A stretch of DNA of 34,622 nt from Ruminiclostridium sp. (lineage in GTDB: Bacteria > Bacillota > Clostridia > Oscillospirales > Oscillospiraceae): contig JAAWAE010000056.1 of NCBI GenBank assembly GCA_022792035.1, positions 1-34,622 of the forward strand, read 5' to 3'. The number at the start of each line of letters is the position of its first letter. Position 1 is the stretch's first letter. Under the pieces are notes generated by a model that was given only the letters and a program-made list of their open reading frames with translations, ran no database searches and was not told where the DNA came from. The translations under genes were made by a program, and so were the position numbers. Of the stretch, positions 20,543 through 29,167 are shown piece by piece.

Positions 20543-22480
20543 ATGAACCATTTGCAGGGGCAGACCAGCCCCTACCTGCTCCAGCACGCGGAAAACCCCG
20601 TGGACTGGTACCCCTGGGGCCCGGAAGCCCTGGAGCGGGCCCAGGCGGAGGATAAGCCCATTTTTCTGAGCATCGGCTACAGCACCTGTCACTGGTGCCA
20701 TGTGATGGCCCGGGAGTCCTTTGCGGACCCCGCCGTCGCGGCCCTGCTCAACGAGAGTTTCATCTCCATCAAAGTGGACCGGGAGGAGCGGCCCGACATC
20801 GACAGCATCTATATGGCCGTCTGTCAGGCCTTCACCGGCGGGGGCGGCTGGCCCACCACCGTCTTCCTCACCCCAGAACAAAAGCCCTTTTTCGCCGGGA
20901 CCTATTTCCCCAAAGACGGACGGCCCGGACAGCTGGGCTTGACGCAGCTGCTCGTCGCCATCCGGGACGCCTGGCAGCACGACCGAGAGGGTCTTCTGGC
21001 CCCGGCGGAGCAGGTCACGGCGCTGCTGGGGCGCTTGGCCGCCCCCGTTGACGCCGCGCCGGAGGGCGATGTTCTCTTTCAAGCCCTGCGGCAGTGGAAA
21101 GCCTCCTTCGACAAGGAACACGGCGGCTTTGGCCGCGCGCCCAAATTCCCCATGGGCCACAGCCTTCTCTGTCTCCTGGCCTTCTATGAAAAGACGGGGG
21201 ATCAGGATGCCCTGGCTATGGCGGAGAAAACCTTGGAGCAGCTCTTCCGGGGCGGCATTTTCGACCATGTGGGCGGCGGTTTCTCCCGCTACTCCACCGA
21301 CGCCCAGTTCTGCATCCCCCACTTTGAAAAAATGCTCTACGACAACGCCCTGCTCATCCTGGCCTACTGCAAAGCCTATTCCCTGACCAAGCGGGCGCTT
21401 TACCGGGAGGTGGCCCTGCGTACGGCATCCTATGTGCTCAAAGAGCTGGCGCTGTCCTCTGGGGGCTTCGCCGCGGGACAGGATGCCGATGGTCCCGGCG
21501 GGGAGGGGAGTTTTTATGCCTTTCGTCCCCAGGAGGTCCACCGGGTTTTAGGCAGTGCCGATGCAGAGCCCTTCTGCATCCGCTATCACATCATCGAACC
21601 GGGGAACTTTCACGGGGCCAGCATCCCCAATCTGCTGGGGGGCGCGCTGCCGGAAGACCGTCTGTCGCAGAGCTTGGCAAAACTCTACGCCTACCGTCTG
21701 GCCCGGGAGCGTCTGCCCCTGGACGACAAAGTCCTCACCAGCTGGAACGGCCTCATGATCGCCGCCATGGCCTGGCTCTACCGCATCACCGGGGAGGGCC
21801 TTTACCTGCAGGCGGCGGAACGGGCCTGGAGCTGTCTGGACCGGGACAATCGGGAGGGAAACACCCTTCTCGTCTCCAGCCGGGACGGGGTCAAGGGGGA
21901 GCGGGGCTTTTTGGAGGATTACACCAACGCCGCCTTCGGTCTCCTGGCCCTCTACGAAGCCAGTGGGAAATCTCGATATCTGGACCAGGCCAAGAGTTTA
22001 TGCCAGACCGTGTTCGTCCACTTCCCGGACCGGGAACACGGAGGCTTTTTCCTCACGGACAAGGACGCCCCACCCCTGCTGATCCGTCCCAAGGAGCTGC
22101 CCGACGGGGCCCTGCCCAGCGGGAATACCATGCTGGCCTATGTCCTGCTCCGCCTGGCGCAGCTGACAGGCGAGGAGGCTTGGCAGAACGCCGCCCAGGC
22201 GCAGCTGGATTTCTTGCAGCCCTACGCCGCCCAGCAGCCCACCGCCTACCCTGTGTATCTCTGGACTAAGCTGGCGCGGGAACATCCCCCGGCGGAGGTC
22301 ACCATCGTCCTGGGTCCCCAGGAGAAGCCGCCGGCCCATCCCTGGCCCTTCCCCTTGGATGCCGTGGTGCGAATCCTGGACCAGCCGGCGCAGGGGTATG
22401 ACCTTCTGGAGGCCCAGACCACCTATTATGTCTGCGAGAACAACACTTGCCGGCCGGGGCAGGTGTTCCCCCGGGCATGA
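20543..22480 (+). CDS. YyaL-type thioredoxin-fold / six-hairpin protein (DUF255, 645 aa)
   Basis: A 645-residue member of the YyaL/spermatogenesis-associated protein 20 family. The N-terminal thioredoxin-like domain (about 1-160) carries the CHWC motif at 49-52 plus [10 protein letters not shown] and GGGGWP, all family hallmarks. The rest is an alpha/alpha toroid resembling N-acylglucosamine epimerase-type enzymes ([33 protein letters not shown]). The biochemical role of this family is not settled. ATG at 20543 with AAGGAGG. The gene stands alone between terminators. Confidence 0.93.
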   Translation: MNHLQGQTSPYLLQHAENPVDWYPWGPEALERAQAEDKPIFLSIGYSTCHWCHVMARESFADPAVAALLNESFISIKVDREERPDIDSIYMAVCQAFTGGGGWPTTVFLTPEQKPFFAGTYFPKDGRPGQLGLTQLLVAIRDAWQHDREGLLAPAEQVTALLGRLAAPVDAAPEGDVLFQALRQWKASFDKEHGGFGRAPKFPMGHSLLCLLAFYEKTGDQDALAMAEKTLEQLFRGGIFDHVGGGFSRYSTDAQFCIPHFEKMLYDNALLILAYCKAYSLTKRALYREVALRTASYVLKELALSSGGFAAGQDADGPGGEGSFYAFRPQEVHRVLGSADAEPFCIRYHIIEPGNFHGASIPNLLGGALPEDRLSQSLAKLYAYRLARERLPLDDKVLTSWNGLMIAAMAWLYRITGEGLYLQAAERAWSCLDRDNREGNTLLVSSRDGVKGERGFLEDYTNAAFGLLALYEASGKSRYLDQAKSLCQTVFVHFPDREHGGFFLTDKDAPPLLIRPKELPDGALPSGNTMLAYVLLRLAQLTGEEAWQNAAQAQLDFLQPYAAQQPTAYPVYLWTKLAREHPPAEVTIVLGPQEKPPAHPWPFPLDAVVRILDQPAQGYDLLEAQTTYYVCENNTCRPGQVFPRA

Positions 22481-22486
22481 CAGACG

Positions 22487-22524
22487 AAACCCGGACCTGA
22501 GGCTTGGCCTTAGGTCCGGGTTTT
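22487..22524. terminator. Terminator between convergent genes
   Basis: A 12-bp stem (22487-22498 with 22512-22523) with four Ts on the plus side and a shorter T run on the minus side; probably stops both neighbours. Confidence 0.85.
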
Positions 22525-22527
22525 CTC

Positions 22528-22929
22528 CTATCGTTTCGTCAAAGCGTTTTCCACGGCCTTTTCCAGGACGATGCTGGAGTTGGTGGCGCCGGACACCGCG
22601 TCCACCGCAACACGCTGCTGGGACACGATTTCCTCCAAGACAGTCTCGGCGGCTTCCCCCCGGCCGTTCTTGTGCTCCAAAAGCTGGATTTCCGTGATGG
22701 CTCCGTCCTGTACCGTCACCGCTACTTTAGCGCGGATGAACTGCACGTCGTATTCCCCGGTATAGGTACCGTCGGGGATGGCGTTCAGGTCAACCTCCTC
22801 AAAACGGGTCTCCTGCACCGCCCGCTGATAGGCCGCCACGCTCTTCACATAAACGGCCAAGCAGAGCAGCGCCGCTGCCGCCGCCAGCAGGAGGACGCGT
22901 GGGAGCGTCTTATTTCGCCTCTGTTTCAT
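22528..22929 (-). CDS. Exported FMN-binding domain protein (133 aa)
   Basis: A 133-residue protein with an N-terminal membrane anchor (residues 10-30) and one FMN-binding domain of the RnfG/NqrC type. GTYTGEY opens the domain, and the closing DAVSGATNSS (110-119) is the covalent flavinylation motif, where a Ser near 118 would carry FMN phosphate. Such proteins carry electrons outside the membrane. Start at 22929 with GGAAGG. Downstream of the 23188-24333 gene in the same direction. A flavin transferase was not seen nearby. Confidence 0.9.
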   Translation of the reverse strand: MKQRRNKTLPRVLLLAAAAALLCLAVYVKSVAAYQRAVQETRFEEVDLNAIPDGTYTGEYDVQFIRAKVAVTVQDGAITEIQLLEHKNGRGEAAETVLEEIVSQQRVAVDAVSGATNSSIVLEKAVENALTKR

Positions 22930-22935
22930 CCTTCC

Positions 22936-23142
22936 TCACCCCTTCGTTTTCTGGATGGTCGGCATAAGCGGCAGGTCCTCCCGCAGCCCCCCCTTTCCAT
23001 GCCTGTGCGCAGAAATGTCAACAGCGCCGCGTTGATCTCCTCCCCCACTTGGTAGGTTCTCCTTTTCCTCCGGTAGGCAGTCCTCCTCCTGTTCCAGGGT
23101 GGCGGTGATGGCGCGGGATAAGGTTTTCATGCTCTCCAGCAC
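22936..23142 (-). CDS. Small hypothetical reading frame (68 aa), possibly frameshifted
   Basis: A 68-residue frame with GTG start lying between the exported-protein gene and the FMN-binding gene. Its first part (LESMKTLSRAITATLEQEED) looks like genuine protein, but from about residue 30 the composition becomes Gly/Arg/His-rich. The next frame over the same DNA reads more naturally (VGEEINAALLTFLRTGME). AAGGAGGAG lies about 15 bases upstream, far for this start. It may be a decayed or frameshifted small gene. Confidence 0.3.
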   Translation of the reverse strand: MLESMKTLSRAITATLEQEEDCLPEEKENLPSGGGDQRGAVDISAHRHGKGGLREDLPLMPTIQKTKG

Positions 23143-23187
23143 CAGGAAGCCGACGATCTCCTCCTTGGGTCCCGTGTTCGTATTTCC

Positions 23188-24333
23188 TCAATATCTCGTC
23201 TCTCTCGGGACCAAAAACGTGTCCCCATCGCTGGCCAGCTGATTCAGCGCGGCGGAGAGTACCGCACTGGAGGTCCCTCCCTTCAACAGCACCCGTCCGG
23301 CGGAACTGCGCCCATTGGCGTGGTCCACCACAGAATTGTACAGCGAGGCCGCGTTGGAGGCCGTCAGGGTCAGCCCCGGAGACCAACAGAGATAGCCCGC
23401 CTCCGTCAGGGTCTGGTCGTTGCCCAGAACAAACCACGTCTCCTGCCGCAGGATCTGCGCCAAGAGGCGGCTCCCCTGCTTCACGCTCTCCAGACGCTGC
23501 TTGGCATTCTCTCCCTGGGGGATCAGGCCGACCTTGTGTCCCCGGGCGGCGGCTTGCCGGATCTGGGCGGTGTTTTCCGTCAAATTCTCCGTCGGGAAGA
23601 AGACCACCGCCGCTGCCTTTGCTCCCGCCAGCGCGTTCAAAGCGCCGCTGATGTCACCCCCTGCACCAGCTTGTACCCCCAGGTACATGGAAAAACTGGG
23701 GGGCTCCTCCTCCCGGGGCGGGATGACCACATCCGGATCCGGTGCCGGAGGTTCAGGGGTGACCGGCACGGTGGGGTTCGTGTACGTGGTCCCACCGTTA
23801 CCGCCGCTGCCGCCGCTGCGGCCCCGCATAAGGGAGGTCGCGGAGCTGATGAACAGCGAATCGCTGAGGACCGCGTTGCCGTCCTTGATGCGCAGGAGGG
23901 GACCATAGTCCGTGTTATAAAAGGAGTAGCTCAGGCCGAAGTATTGGCACACCGCGTAAGCGGGCGCATAGTATGTGCCGTTTCGCGCCACGATCGTAGA
24001 GGGCACCGGGGCGGCACTGCCCTCGGCGGTAGCCGTCCCGTCGGCCAAATTGAAAGTCATGTTCCTGCCGGAGAGGTCGTAAAAGACCAAACTCTGGTCC
24101 CCGTCGGTGAGACCGCAGTATACCCCCAAATTCACCCCGGTGACCCGGCTGTTGAACGCCCCCATGGGGACATAGATCCACCCCCCGTACTGGATGGGAG
24201 TGGTCTGGGTGGAGGCGGGGGGCAGGGTGTCGTTGATGGACAGGAAGAAGGACTCCCCCGCCCAGGCGGGCACCACCATCATCGTCAAAAGCAGGGCCAG
24301 TGTGCAGGACAGCGCAGTGAGCCGTTTCTTCAT
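23188..24333 (-). CDS. Exported protein with copper-amine-oxidase-like N-domain and a NodB-like C-domain (381 aa)
   Basis: A 381-residue secreted protein. A signal peptide (cleavage after PAWA) is followed by a domain resembling the copper amine oxidase N-terminal stalk often found on Clostridia surface proteins (GGWIYVPMGAF, GTYYAPAYAVCQYFGLSYS, residues about 45-150). A Gly-rich and Pro-rich linker (about 170-215) leads to a C-terminal half whose helix/strand order (AAVVFFPTENLTENTAQI, AARGHKVGLIPQGEN) resembles polysaccharide deacetylases of the NodB type, but the Asp and His metal ligands are absent. I infer a binding or structural role at the cell surface. Start at 24333 with a GGAAGGGG ribosome site. 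Confidence 0.7.
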   Translation of the reverse strand: MKKRLTALSCTLALLLTMMVVPAWAGESFFLSINDTLPPASTQTTPIQYGGWIYVPMGAFNSRVTGVNLGVYCGLTDGDQSLVFYDLSGRNMTFNLADGTATAEGSAAPVPSTIVARNGTYYAPAYAVCQYFGLSYSFYNTDYGPLLRIKDGNAVLSDSLFISSATSLMRGRSGGSGGNGGTTYTNPTVPVTPEPPAPDPDVVIPPREEEPPSFSMYLGVQAGAGGDISGALNALAGAKAAAVVFFPTENLTENTAQIRQAAARGHKVGLIPQGENAKQRLESVKQGSRLLAQILRQETWFVLGNDQTLTEAGYLCWSPGLTLTASNAASLYNSVVDHANGRSSAGRVLLKGGTSSAVLSAALNQLASDGDTFLVPRETRY

Positions 24334-24368
24334 GGTTCCCCTTCCTTTCCTTTGTTTTTGACGCTTTT

Positions 24369-24397
24369 AGTTTACCATAGCCCGGCTGTCTTTGCAA
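24369..24397 (-). promoter_or_regulatory. Promoter of the exported-protein/FMN-binding genes
   Basis: TTGCAA (complement of 24392-24397), 17-bp spacer, TAAACT (complement of 24369-24374). Confidence 0.65.
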
Positions 24398-24432
24398 CTA
24401 TGGATGTGTTCCGCCCCGCCAGCTGGGTATAC

Positions 24433-24460
24433 TTGCCTTTTTGGCGTTTTATGTTATAAT
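24433..24460 (+). promoter_or_regulatory. Promoter of the FHA-SEDS/PBP operon
   Basis: TTGCCT (24433-24438), 16-bp spacer and a perfect TATAAT (24455-24460). Confidence 0.75.
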
Positions 24461-24486
24461 GAATACATTCCAAACGGCAAAAGGTC

Positions 24487-24541
24487 AAGCGTCCCGCTGG
24501 AAACGGGACGCTTCTATACAAGTCCGCCGGCCCTGTGCCGG
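24487..24541 (+). promoter_or_regulatory. Two-hairpin leader before the FHA-SEDS gene
   Basis: A 10-bp hairpin (24487-24496 with 24504-24513, loop CTGGAAA) and a second GC-rich hairpin (24527-24531 with 24537-24541) directly before the ribosome site at 24542-24551. Neither has a T run, so they are not terminators; they could stabilise the mRNA or tune initiation. Confidence 0.4.
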
Positions 24542-24556
24542 AGAAAGGAGGACATT

Positions 24557-26614
24557 GTGAGCGAACTCATCACCCGCATCAAACTGGTCTTTTCCCAGCT
24601 GGGCGACCAGCTCCAGGCCGCCATGGAGAACGCGGACCCGGGACAAGCCTTCCTGACGGTCTGGGACGTGGTGCTGCCGGTGGCCTGCGGGGTCCTGCGG
24701 GTCATCGCGGCGGGGGTTGCTGTCCTGATCATCGTGCGCTGTCTGCTCTCCCTGTTCCGGGAGAAGACCGGCAAGGAAATTTGGGGCTGGCTGTCCATGA
24801 CCGACGGGGCCCGGCTGGACCTGTGTCATTGGGAGAATACCGTGGGACGGGGCCGGACCGCTGATGTGATGCTGAACTTCCCCACCATCTCCCGCAGCCA
24901 CGCCGCCCTGCTTCGGGACGCCAAGGGGAACTGGAAGCTACAGGCCCTTCAAACCAAGAACGGCACCCGGCTCAACGGGAAAGCCGTGAAAACCATCGTC
25001 CCCCTCCACAGCGGCGACATCGTGGAGCTGGGGGGACTGCCCCTGGAATTTTACGCCATCAGCGAGGAGGAGGAACGGGAGCAGGCCATGCGCTGGGGGG
25101 TGGCGGAGCGTCCCCTGAACCCTGCCCGGACCTTGGGCTGGCTGACTTTGTTTCAGATCATGATGGGCGTGCAGTGCTTCCCCGGACGGGAATGGAGCGA
25201 CGTGGCCTCCATCTCCCTTGCCTTTGGTGTGCTCATCGCCGCCATGTGGGGGATGTATATGCTCTACCGGGCCTTGAAACGCACCGCCTTTGAGGTGGAG
25301 ACCATGGCCTTTTTCCTCTGCACCATCTCCTTTGCCGTCACGGCGGCTTACTATCCAGGCGGATTGACCACCCAATGTATCTGCGTGGTCACGGGGATCG
25401 TGATTTTCTTCATCCTCAGCGTCCTGCTGCGGGACCTGCGCTCGACGGTCTCCCTGCGCTGGCCGGTGGCTGTGCTGACCTGCCTGCTGCTGATCTTCAA
25501 CGTGGTCCTGGGCCCCAGGATCTTTGGCGCGAAAAACTGGATCGACCTGGGCTTCATCAGCTTTCAGCCCTCGGAATTCGTGAAGGTAGCCTTCATCTTC
25601 ATCGGCGCCGCCACCCTGGACCGTCTCTTCGCCAAGCGGAACCTGCTCTTTACGGTCCTCTTCTGCGGCTTCTGCATGGGCTGTCTGGCCCTGATGAGTG
25701 ACTTCGGCACCGCCCTGATCTTCTTCGTGGCCCTGCTGGTCATCGCCTTTCTGCGCTCCGGGGACATCGGCTTCCTGGCCCTCATGGGTACCGCCGCCGC
25801 CGGGGGCGTGGGCATCATATTAAAATTCAAGCCCTACATCGCCAACCGCTTTGCCGCCTGGCGGCACGTCTGGGAGTTTTACAACGACGGCGGCTTTCAG
25901 CAGACCCGCACCATGTCCGCCGCCGCCAGCGGCGGTCTCTTCGGCAAGGGCACGGAGGACAGTTTCCTCAAGGATGTGGTAGCGGCGAATACAGACCTGG
26001 TGTTCGGTGTGGTCAGCGAGGAGTTTGGCCTGATCCTCGCCCTGTGCCTGGTCTTCGTCCTGCTGCTGCTGACCATGTACGCTGTGCGCTGTGCCGCCAC
26101 GGCCCGGTCCAGCTACTACGTCATCGCCGCCAACGCCGCCGCCGCTATGCTGGTGTTCCAGGCGGCGCTGAACATCTTGGGCTCTGTGGACATCCTGCCG
26201 CTGACCGGCGTCACCCTGCCCTTCGTGTCCATGGGCGGCTCCAGTATGATCTCCTGCTGGGCCCTGCTGGCCTACATCAAAGCCGCCGATACCCGGCCAA
26301 ACGCCAGTTTTACCCTAAAACTGCCCAAGCGCATCCGGGGCTGGATTCCCGAGGACAACGATCAGGGCTATGCCATGGATGATGACTACTACGACGGCGG
26401 GTATGACGATTACGACGGCTATGAGGAGGATTACGGTCCGGATGAGGCGGAATACGACGAGTTCACCGGCTATGACGACACCTATCCCCCCCCTCAGCGG
26501 GGCTGGCAGGTGGAGGATTCTCTGAACAGCCGCCGGGACCCGGGTTCCTGGGAGGACCTGCTCCCCGGGCCCCTCTGGGATGACGACGGTGAAGAAAGGA
26601 GGCGGCGCAGATGA
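24557..26614 (+). CDS. FHA domain fused to FtsW/RodA-type SEDS glycosyltransferase (685 aa)
   Basis: A 685-residue membrane protein. One membrane segment near residues 30-55 is followed by a cytoplasmic FHA domain (about 72-165) with the phosphothreonine-binding GRG, ISRSHA and NGTRLNG motifs. A SEDS polytopic region follows (about 190-590) with SFQPSEFVKVAF, DLVFGVVSEEFG and LPFVSMGGSS, the signatures of FtsW/RodA/SpoVE peptidoglycan polymerases. The C-terminal 85 residues are an acidic Tyr/Asp/Gly-rich tail. GTG start at 24557 after AAAGGAGG. It overlaps the PBP gene by four bases, the classic SEDS-bPBP pair. The FHA part suggests regulation by a Ser/Thr kinase, not encoded in this window. 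Confidence 0.93.
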   Translation: MSELITRIKLVFSQLGDQLQAAMENADPGQAFLTVWDVVLPVACGVLRVIAAGVAVLIIVRCLLSLFREKTGKEIWGWLSMTDGARLDLCHWENTVGRGRTADVMLNFPTISRSHAALLRDAKGNWKLQALQTKNGTRLNGKAVKTIVPLHSGDIVELGGLPLEFYAISEEEEREQAMRWGVAERPLNPARTLGWLTLFQIMMGVQCFPGREWSDVASISLAFGVLIAAMWGMYMLYRALKRTAFEVETMAFFLCTISFAVTAAYYPGGLTTQCICVVTGIVIFFILSVLLRDLRSTVSLRWPVAVLTCLLLIFNVVLGPRIFGAKNWIDLGFISFQPSEFVKVAFIFIGAATLDRLFAKRNLLFTVLFCGFCMGCLALMSDFGTALIFFVALLVIAFLRSGDIGFLALMGTAAAGGVGIILKFKPYIANRFAAWRHVWEFYNDGGFQQTRTMSAAASGGLFGKGTEDSFLKDVVAANTDLVFGVVSEEFGLILALCLVFVLLLLTMYAVRCAATARSSYYVIAANAAAAMLVFQAALNILGSVDILPLTGVTLPFVSMGGSSMISCWALLAYIKAADTRPNASFTLKLPKRIRGWIPEDNDQGYAMDDDYYDGGYDDYDGYEEDYGPDEAEYDEFTGYDDTYPPPQRGWQVEDSLNSRRDPGSWEDLLPGPLWDDDGEERRRRR

Positions 26615-27942
26615 AACTCTTAAAACGGCGCACCGCCATCACACTGCTCCTAGCCGCCGCTTTGGCCGCCGGAGTCCTGCTCTTCTGCGTGCGCCTGTTC
26701 CGGGACGGGACCGATTGGGTGGGATTTTACGGTTCCTCCTTCTATGAGTCCGGCGCCATTTACGACAGCAAGGAAGTCCTGCTCTATAACGGAAAGACCG
26801 GGGATTATGCCGCCGACAGCACCGTTCGCCGCTCCACCCTCCATCTGGTGGGGAACCGGAGCTTTGGTACTTCCCTGCGCTCGGTGCTCTCCGGGCGGCT
26901 CACAGGATACAATCCCATCACCGGGACCGCCTTGGGCGGACACGATATCACCTTGACCTTGGATGCCTCCCTCAATGCCGCCGCCCTCAACGCCTTGAAC
27001 GGGCGAAAGGGCGTGGTGGCCGTGTACGACTATATCACCGGCGCGGTGAAGTGTCAGGTGAGTTCCCCTACTTTTGATCCCCTCTCCCCTCCGGCCGACG
27101 CGGATACCAATCCCGCTTACGACGGCGTCTATTTGAACCGCTTCTTCTCCGGGACCTACCCCCCCGGGTCGGTATTCAAAATCGTGACCACCGCAGCTGC
27201 CCTGGAAAAGATGGGGGATATGAGCACCTTTTCCTATACCTGCACCGGGAAATTTCAGATTGGGGAGGACGTGGTAACCTGTCCCTACGTCCACGGGGCC
27301 AATCTGAGCCTGGAACAGTCCTTGGCCTGCTCCTGCAACGGAGCATATGCCTCCCTGGCCTTGCAGCTGGGGGGCGATACTCTGGAAGAGTATATGCGTC
27401 TGGCGGGACTGCTGGATTCCGTCCAGGTCAATGGCATCGACACCGCCAAAGGCAGTTTTGAAAAACAGCCTGCCGGGTCCAACTACCTGGGCTGGTCTGG
27501 TGTGGGCCAGGACAAGGACTTAGTAAATCCCTGCACCATGCTCTCCTTTATGGGGGGGATCGCCAACCGGGGCGTGGCGGTGGTGCCCAATCTGGTGGCC
27601 AAAGAGACCATCTCCGGCTCTCCCATCCTGGCCGCGCTGCCGGTGATGAAGGATACCTATAAGATTTTCAGTCCCGAGACCTGCGAAACCCTGAAAGCAA
27701 TGATGCGCAACAACGTCCTCTCCCAATATGGGCAGGAGCAGTTCGGAGACTTGGCGGTGTGTGCCAAGTCTGGTACCGCCGAGGTTGGCAATGGCAACCA
27801 GCCCCACGCCTGGTTCGCCGGATTCATCGACGACGAGGAGCATCCGCTGGCCTTCGTGGTCCTGGTGGAAAACGGCGGCTCCGGCGCCAACGTGGCCGGG
27901 GCCGTGGCAGCACAGATCTTAAAAGCCGCTGTGGCGGAATAA
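26611..27942 (+). CDS. Compact class B penicillin-binding protein (transpeptidase, 443 aa)
   Basis: A 443-residue transpeptidase with an N-terminal membrane anchor (residues 8-30). Active-site motifs are Ser187-Val-Phe-Lys190, Ser241-Cys-Asn243 and Lys386-Ser-Gly. The N-terminal non-catalytic part is short (about 30-130), like mycobacterial PbpA rather than full-size PBP2 or FtsI, and the usual RGxIYDRNG opening is reduced to GAIYDSKEVLLYN. It would cross-link strands made by the SEDS protein it is coupled to by an ATGA overlap. Whether it serves elongation, division or sporulation cannot be read from the sequence. Confidence 0.92.
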   Translation: MKLLKRRTAITLLLAAALAAGVLLFCVRLFRDGTDWVGFYGSSFYESGAIYDSKEVLLYNGKTGDYAADSTVRRSTLHLVGNRSFGTSLRSVLSGRLTGYNPITGTALGGHDITLTLDASLNAAALNALNGRKGVVAVYDYITGAVKCQVSSPTFDPLSPPADADTNPAYDGVYLNRFFSGTYPPGSVFKIVTTAAALEKMGDMSTFSYTCTGKFQIGEDVVTCPYVHGANLSLEQSLACSCNGAYASLALQLGGDTLEEYMRLAGLLDSVQVNGIDTAKGSFEKQPAGSNYLGWSGVGQDKDLVNPCTMLSFMGGIANRGVAVVPNLVAKETISGSPILAALPVMKDTYKIFSPETCETLKAMMRNNVLSQYGQEQFGDLAVCAKSGTAEVGNGNQPHAWFAGFIDDEEHPLAFVVLVENGGSGANVAGAVAAQILKAAVAE

Positions 27943-27953
27943 GCAATCCAGAC

Positions 27954-27994
27954 AAGACCCGCCGGAGCCTCTTTGACAGGCTCCGGCGGGTCTT
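27954..27994. terminator. Bidirectional terminator between PBP and EamA genes
   Basis: A 16-bp stem (27954-27969 with 27979-27994), one of the strongest in the window, with TCTTCTT on the plus side. Confidence 0.92.
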
Positions 27995-27999
27995 TCTTC

Positions 28000-28428
28000 T
28001 TATTTCTTGTTGATGAAGTACAACCCCACCATGCAGATGGCAATGCCGATGAGTTTGCTGACGGTGATCGGCTCCTTGTAGACCAGGAAGCCCACGAAGA
28101 TCAGCACCACCGCCAGGAAGGCACTGGCCACCAAGCTGGCTGCACTCACCGGCCAGCCGGCTTTATATGCATAGATAAAGCCGACTTCCAGTCCCACCAA
28201 AGCTAAGCCAAAGACGAAGGGGGCCCAATTCAGGTGACTGTACTCCCGCAGCAGGCTCCCGCCCCGGATGGTGGCAGCAAAGAGCAGGCCGGATGCCAAG
28301 GCGGCTATGGTGTAGGTGACGGTCAGGGAGGCCAGGGGGTTCATCGCCTCCGGCGTGGCTTTGGCGCAGATTTGATAAAAGGTGTTGGCCAGGACCACAA
28401 GGGCGATGGGCCAGATGTAAGACAACAT
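28000..28428 (-). CDS. Single-domain EamA/DMT-type transporter (142 aa)
   Basis: A 142-residue hydrophobic protein with five predicted membrane segments, corresponding to one EamA repeat (ASLVASAFLAVVLIFVGFLVYKEPITVSKLIGIAICMVG region, with the family-typical Glu after Lys). It is half the length of ordinary ten-segment DMT exporters and longer than 105-residue SMR proteins, so it probably acts as a dimer. The ATG at 28428 follows AAGGAGGG. The leader contains a terminator hairpin, suggesting ligand- or translation-controlled expression. The substrate is unknown. Confidence 0.88.
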   Translation of the reverse strand: MLSYIWPIALVVLANTFYQICAKATPEAMNPLASLTVTYTIAALASGLLFAATIRGGSLLREYSHLNWAPFVFGLALVGLEVGFIYAYKAGWPVSAASLVASAFLAVVLIFVGFLVYKEPITVSKLIGIAICMVGLYFINKK

Positions 28429-28443
28429 AAAATATCCCTCCTT

Positions 28444-28507
28444 CCTAAAAAAATAAGAGCCAGACTGATGTCTGGCTCTCCGGTAGGTACCCACCATAGG
28501 TTTTCCG
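28444..28507 (-). promoter_or_regulatory. Attenuator-type leader of the EamA transporter gene
   Basis: The predicted transcript starts near 28507. It first forms a hairpin GGTGG-GTAC-CTACC (complement of 28482-28495), then an intrinsic terminator: GAGCCAGAC / GTCTGGCTC (28457-28465 with 28470-28478) followed on the minus strand by TTATTTTTTT. The ribosome site lies just after the T run. A terminator this close to promoter and gene implies transcription attenuation, as in a short riboswitch. I cannot assign a class. Confidence 0.6.
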
Positions 28508-28513
28508 TCTTTT

Positions 28514-28542
28514 AGTATACCGGCCCGCTGAAAAAAAGTCAA
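28514..28542 (-). promoter_or_regulatory. Promoter of the EamA transporter gene
   Basis: TTGACT (complement of 28537-28542), 17-bp spacer, TATACT (complement of 28514-28519). Confidence 0.8.
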
Positions 28543-28605
28543 GAGGAGCCAAAAACTTTTGGGGGCGCGCCGGAGCAGGGGGCGGTTTAATCACACCGTT
28601 CCCCT

Positions 28606-29136
28606 TTATCCCTGCGGCTTTTCAAAGTCTTTGTAAAGCATACTGGGCTGGACGCCCTGGTTGTTTTGATACTTGCCGCTCTCGTATTTGTCATAATCCC
28701 CTTGAATGGTATGGTAATAGATTTGACAGATCTCTACATTGGGGTAAATGACGATGGGGTGGATGCAGAACATTTCCAGGGTCCAGTATCCGGCAAAGCC
28801 CACGTCCCCGAAGCCCGCCGTGACGTGGATGAACAGCCCCAGACGGCCCACGGAGGAACGGCCCTCCAGCATGGGGACGAAGCCGTCAGTCTTGGTGTAC
28901 TCCAGGGTTCGGCCCAGGTAGAGCTTGTTGGTCTCCAGGAGCAGGCCGCTCTCCGGGATGGTTAAATGCTTGACCGGATTGCGGGCCTTCATGTCCAGGG
29001 TGTCCGCGTCGTAGACCAGCAGCTCGTCCGCCAAGCGCAGATTGTAGCTGTTGGGGTTGAGCTGTTCAGGCCGGTAGGGCTCGATGATGATCTTCTCCCC
29101 CAGGTTCTTTTTGATCTCTTGTCCAGATAAGAGCAT
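28606..29136 (-). CDS. dcd: dCTP deaminase
   Basis: A 176-residue trimeric enzyme of the dUTPase fold that deaminates dCTP to dUTP (some relatives go directly to dUMP). The nucleotide-binding EGRSSVGRLGLF segment (Arg93, Ser94, Ser95) and the catalytic Glu121 in GYWTLEM are present, as is QLNPNSYNLRL near the N-terminus. ATG at 29136 with AGAGAGG upstream. Single gene with its own promoter. It supplies dUMP for thymidylate synthesis and fits functionally with the pyrimidine operon but is far from it. Confidence 0.93.
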   Translation of the reverse strand: MLLSGQEIKKNLGEKIIIEPYRPEQLNPNSYNLRLADELLVYDADTLDMKARNPVKHLTIPESGLLLETNKLYLGRTLEYTKTDGFVPMLEGRSSVGRLGLFIHVTAGFGDVGFAGYWTLEMFCIHPIVIYPNVEICQIYYHTIQGDYDKYESGKYQNNQGVQPSMLYKDFEKPQG

Positions 29137-29167
29137 GGCGCGCCTCTCTTTTCTATAATCTGCTTTT

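Noticed and set aside
24487-24513. Terminator in the FHA-SEDS leader
   Set aside because: The stem is strong but no T run follows it.
28482-28495. T-box element in the EamA leader because of its GGTGGGTACC
   Set aside because: The leader is only about 80 nt and has no room for stem I or a specifier loop, and the gene is not tied to an amino acid.
28543-28605. Terminator after dcd
   Set aside because: Only imperfect hairpins with no proper T run are visible, so it was not listed.
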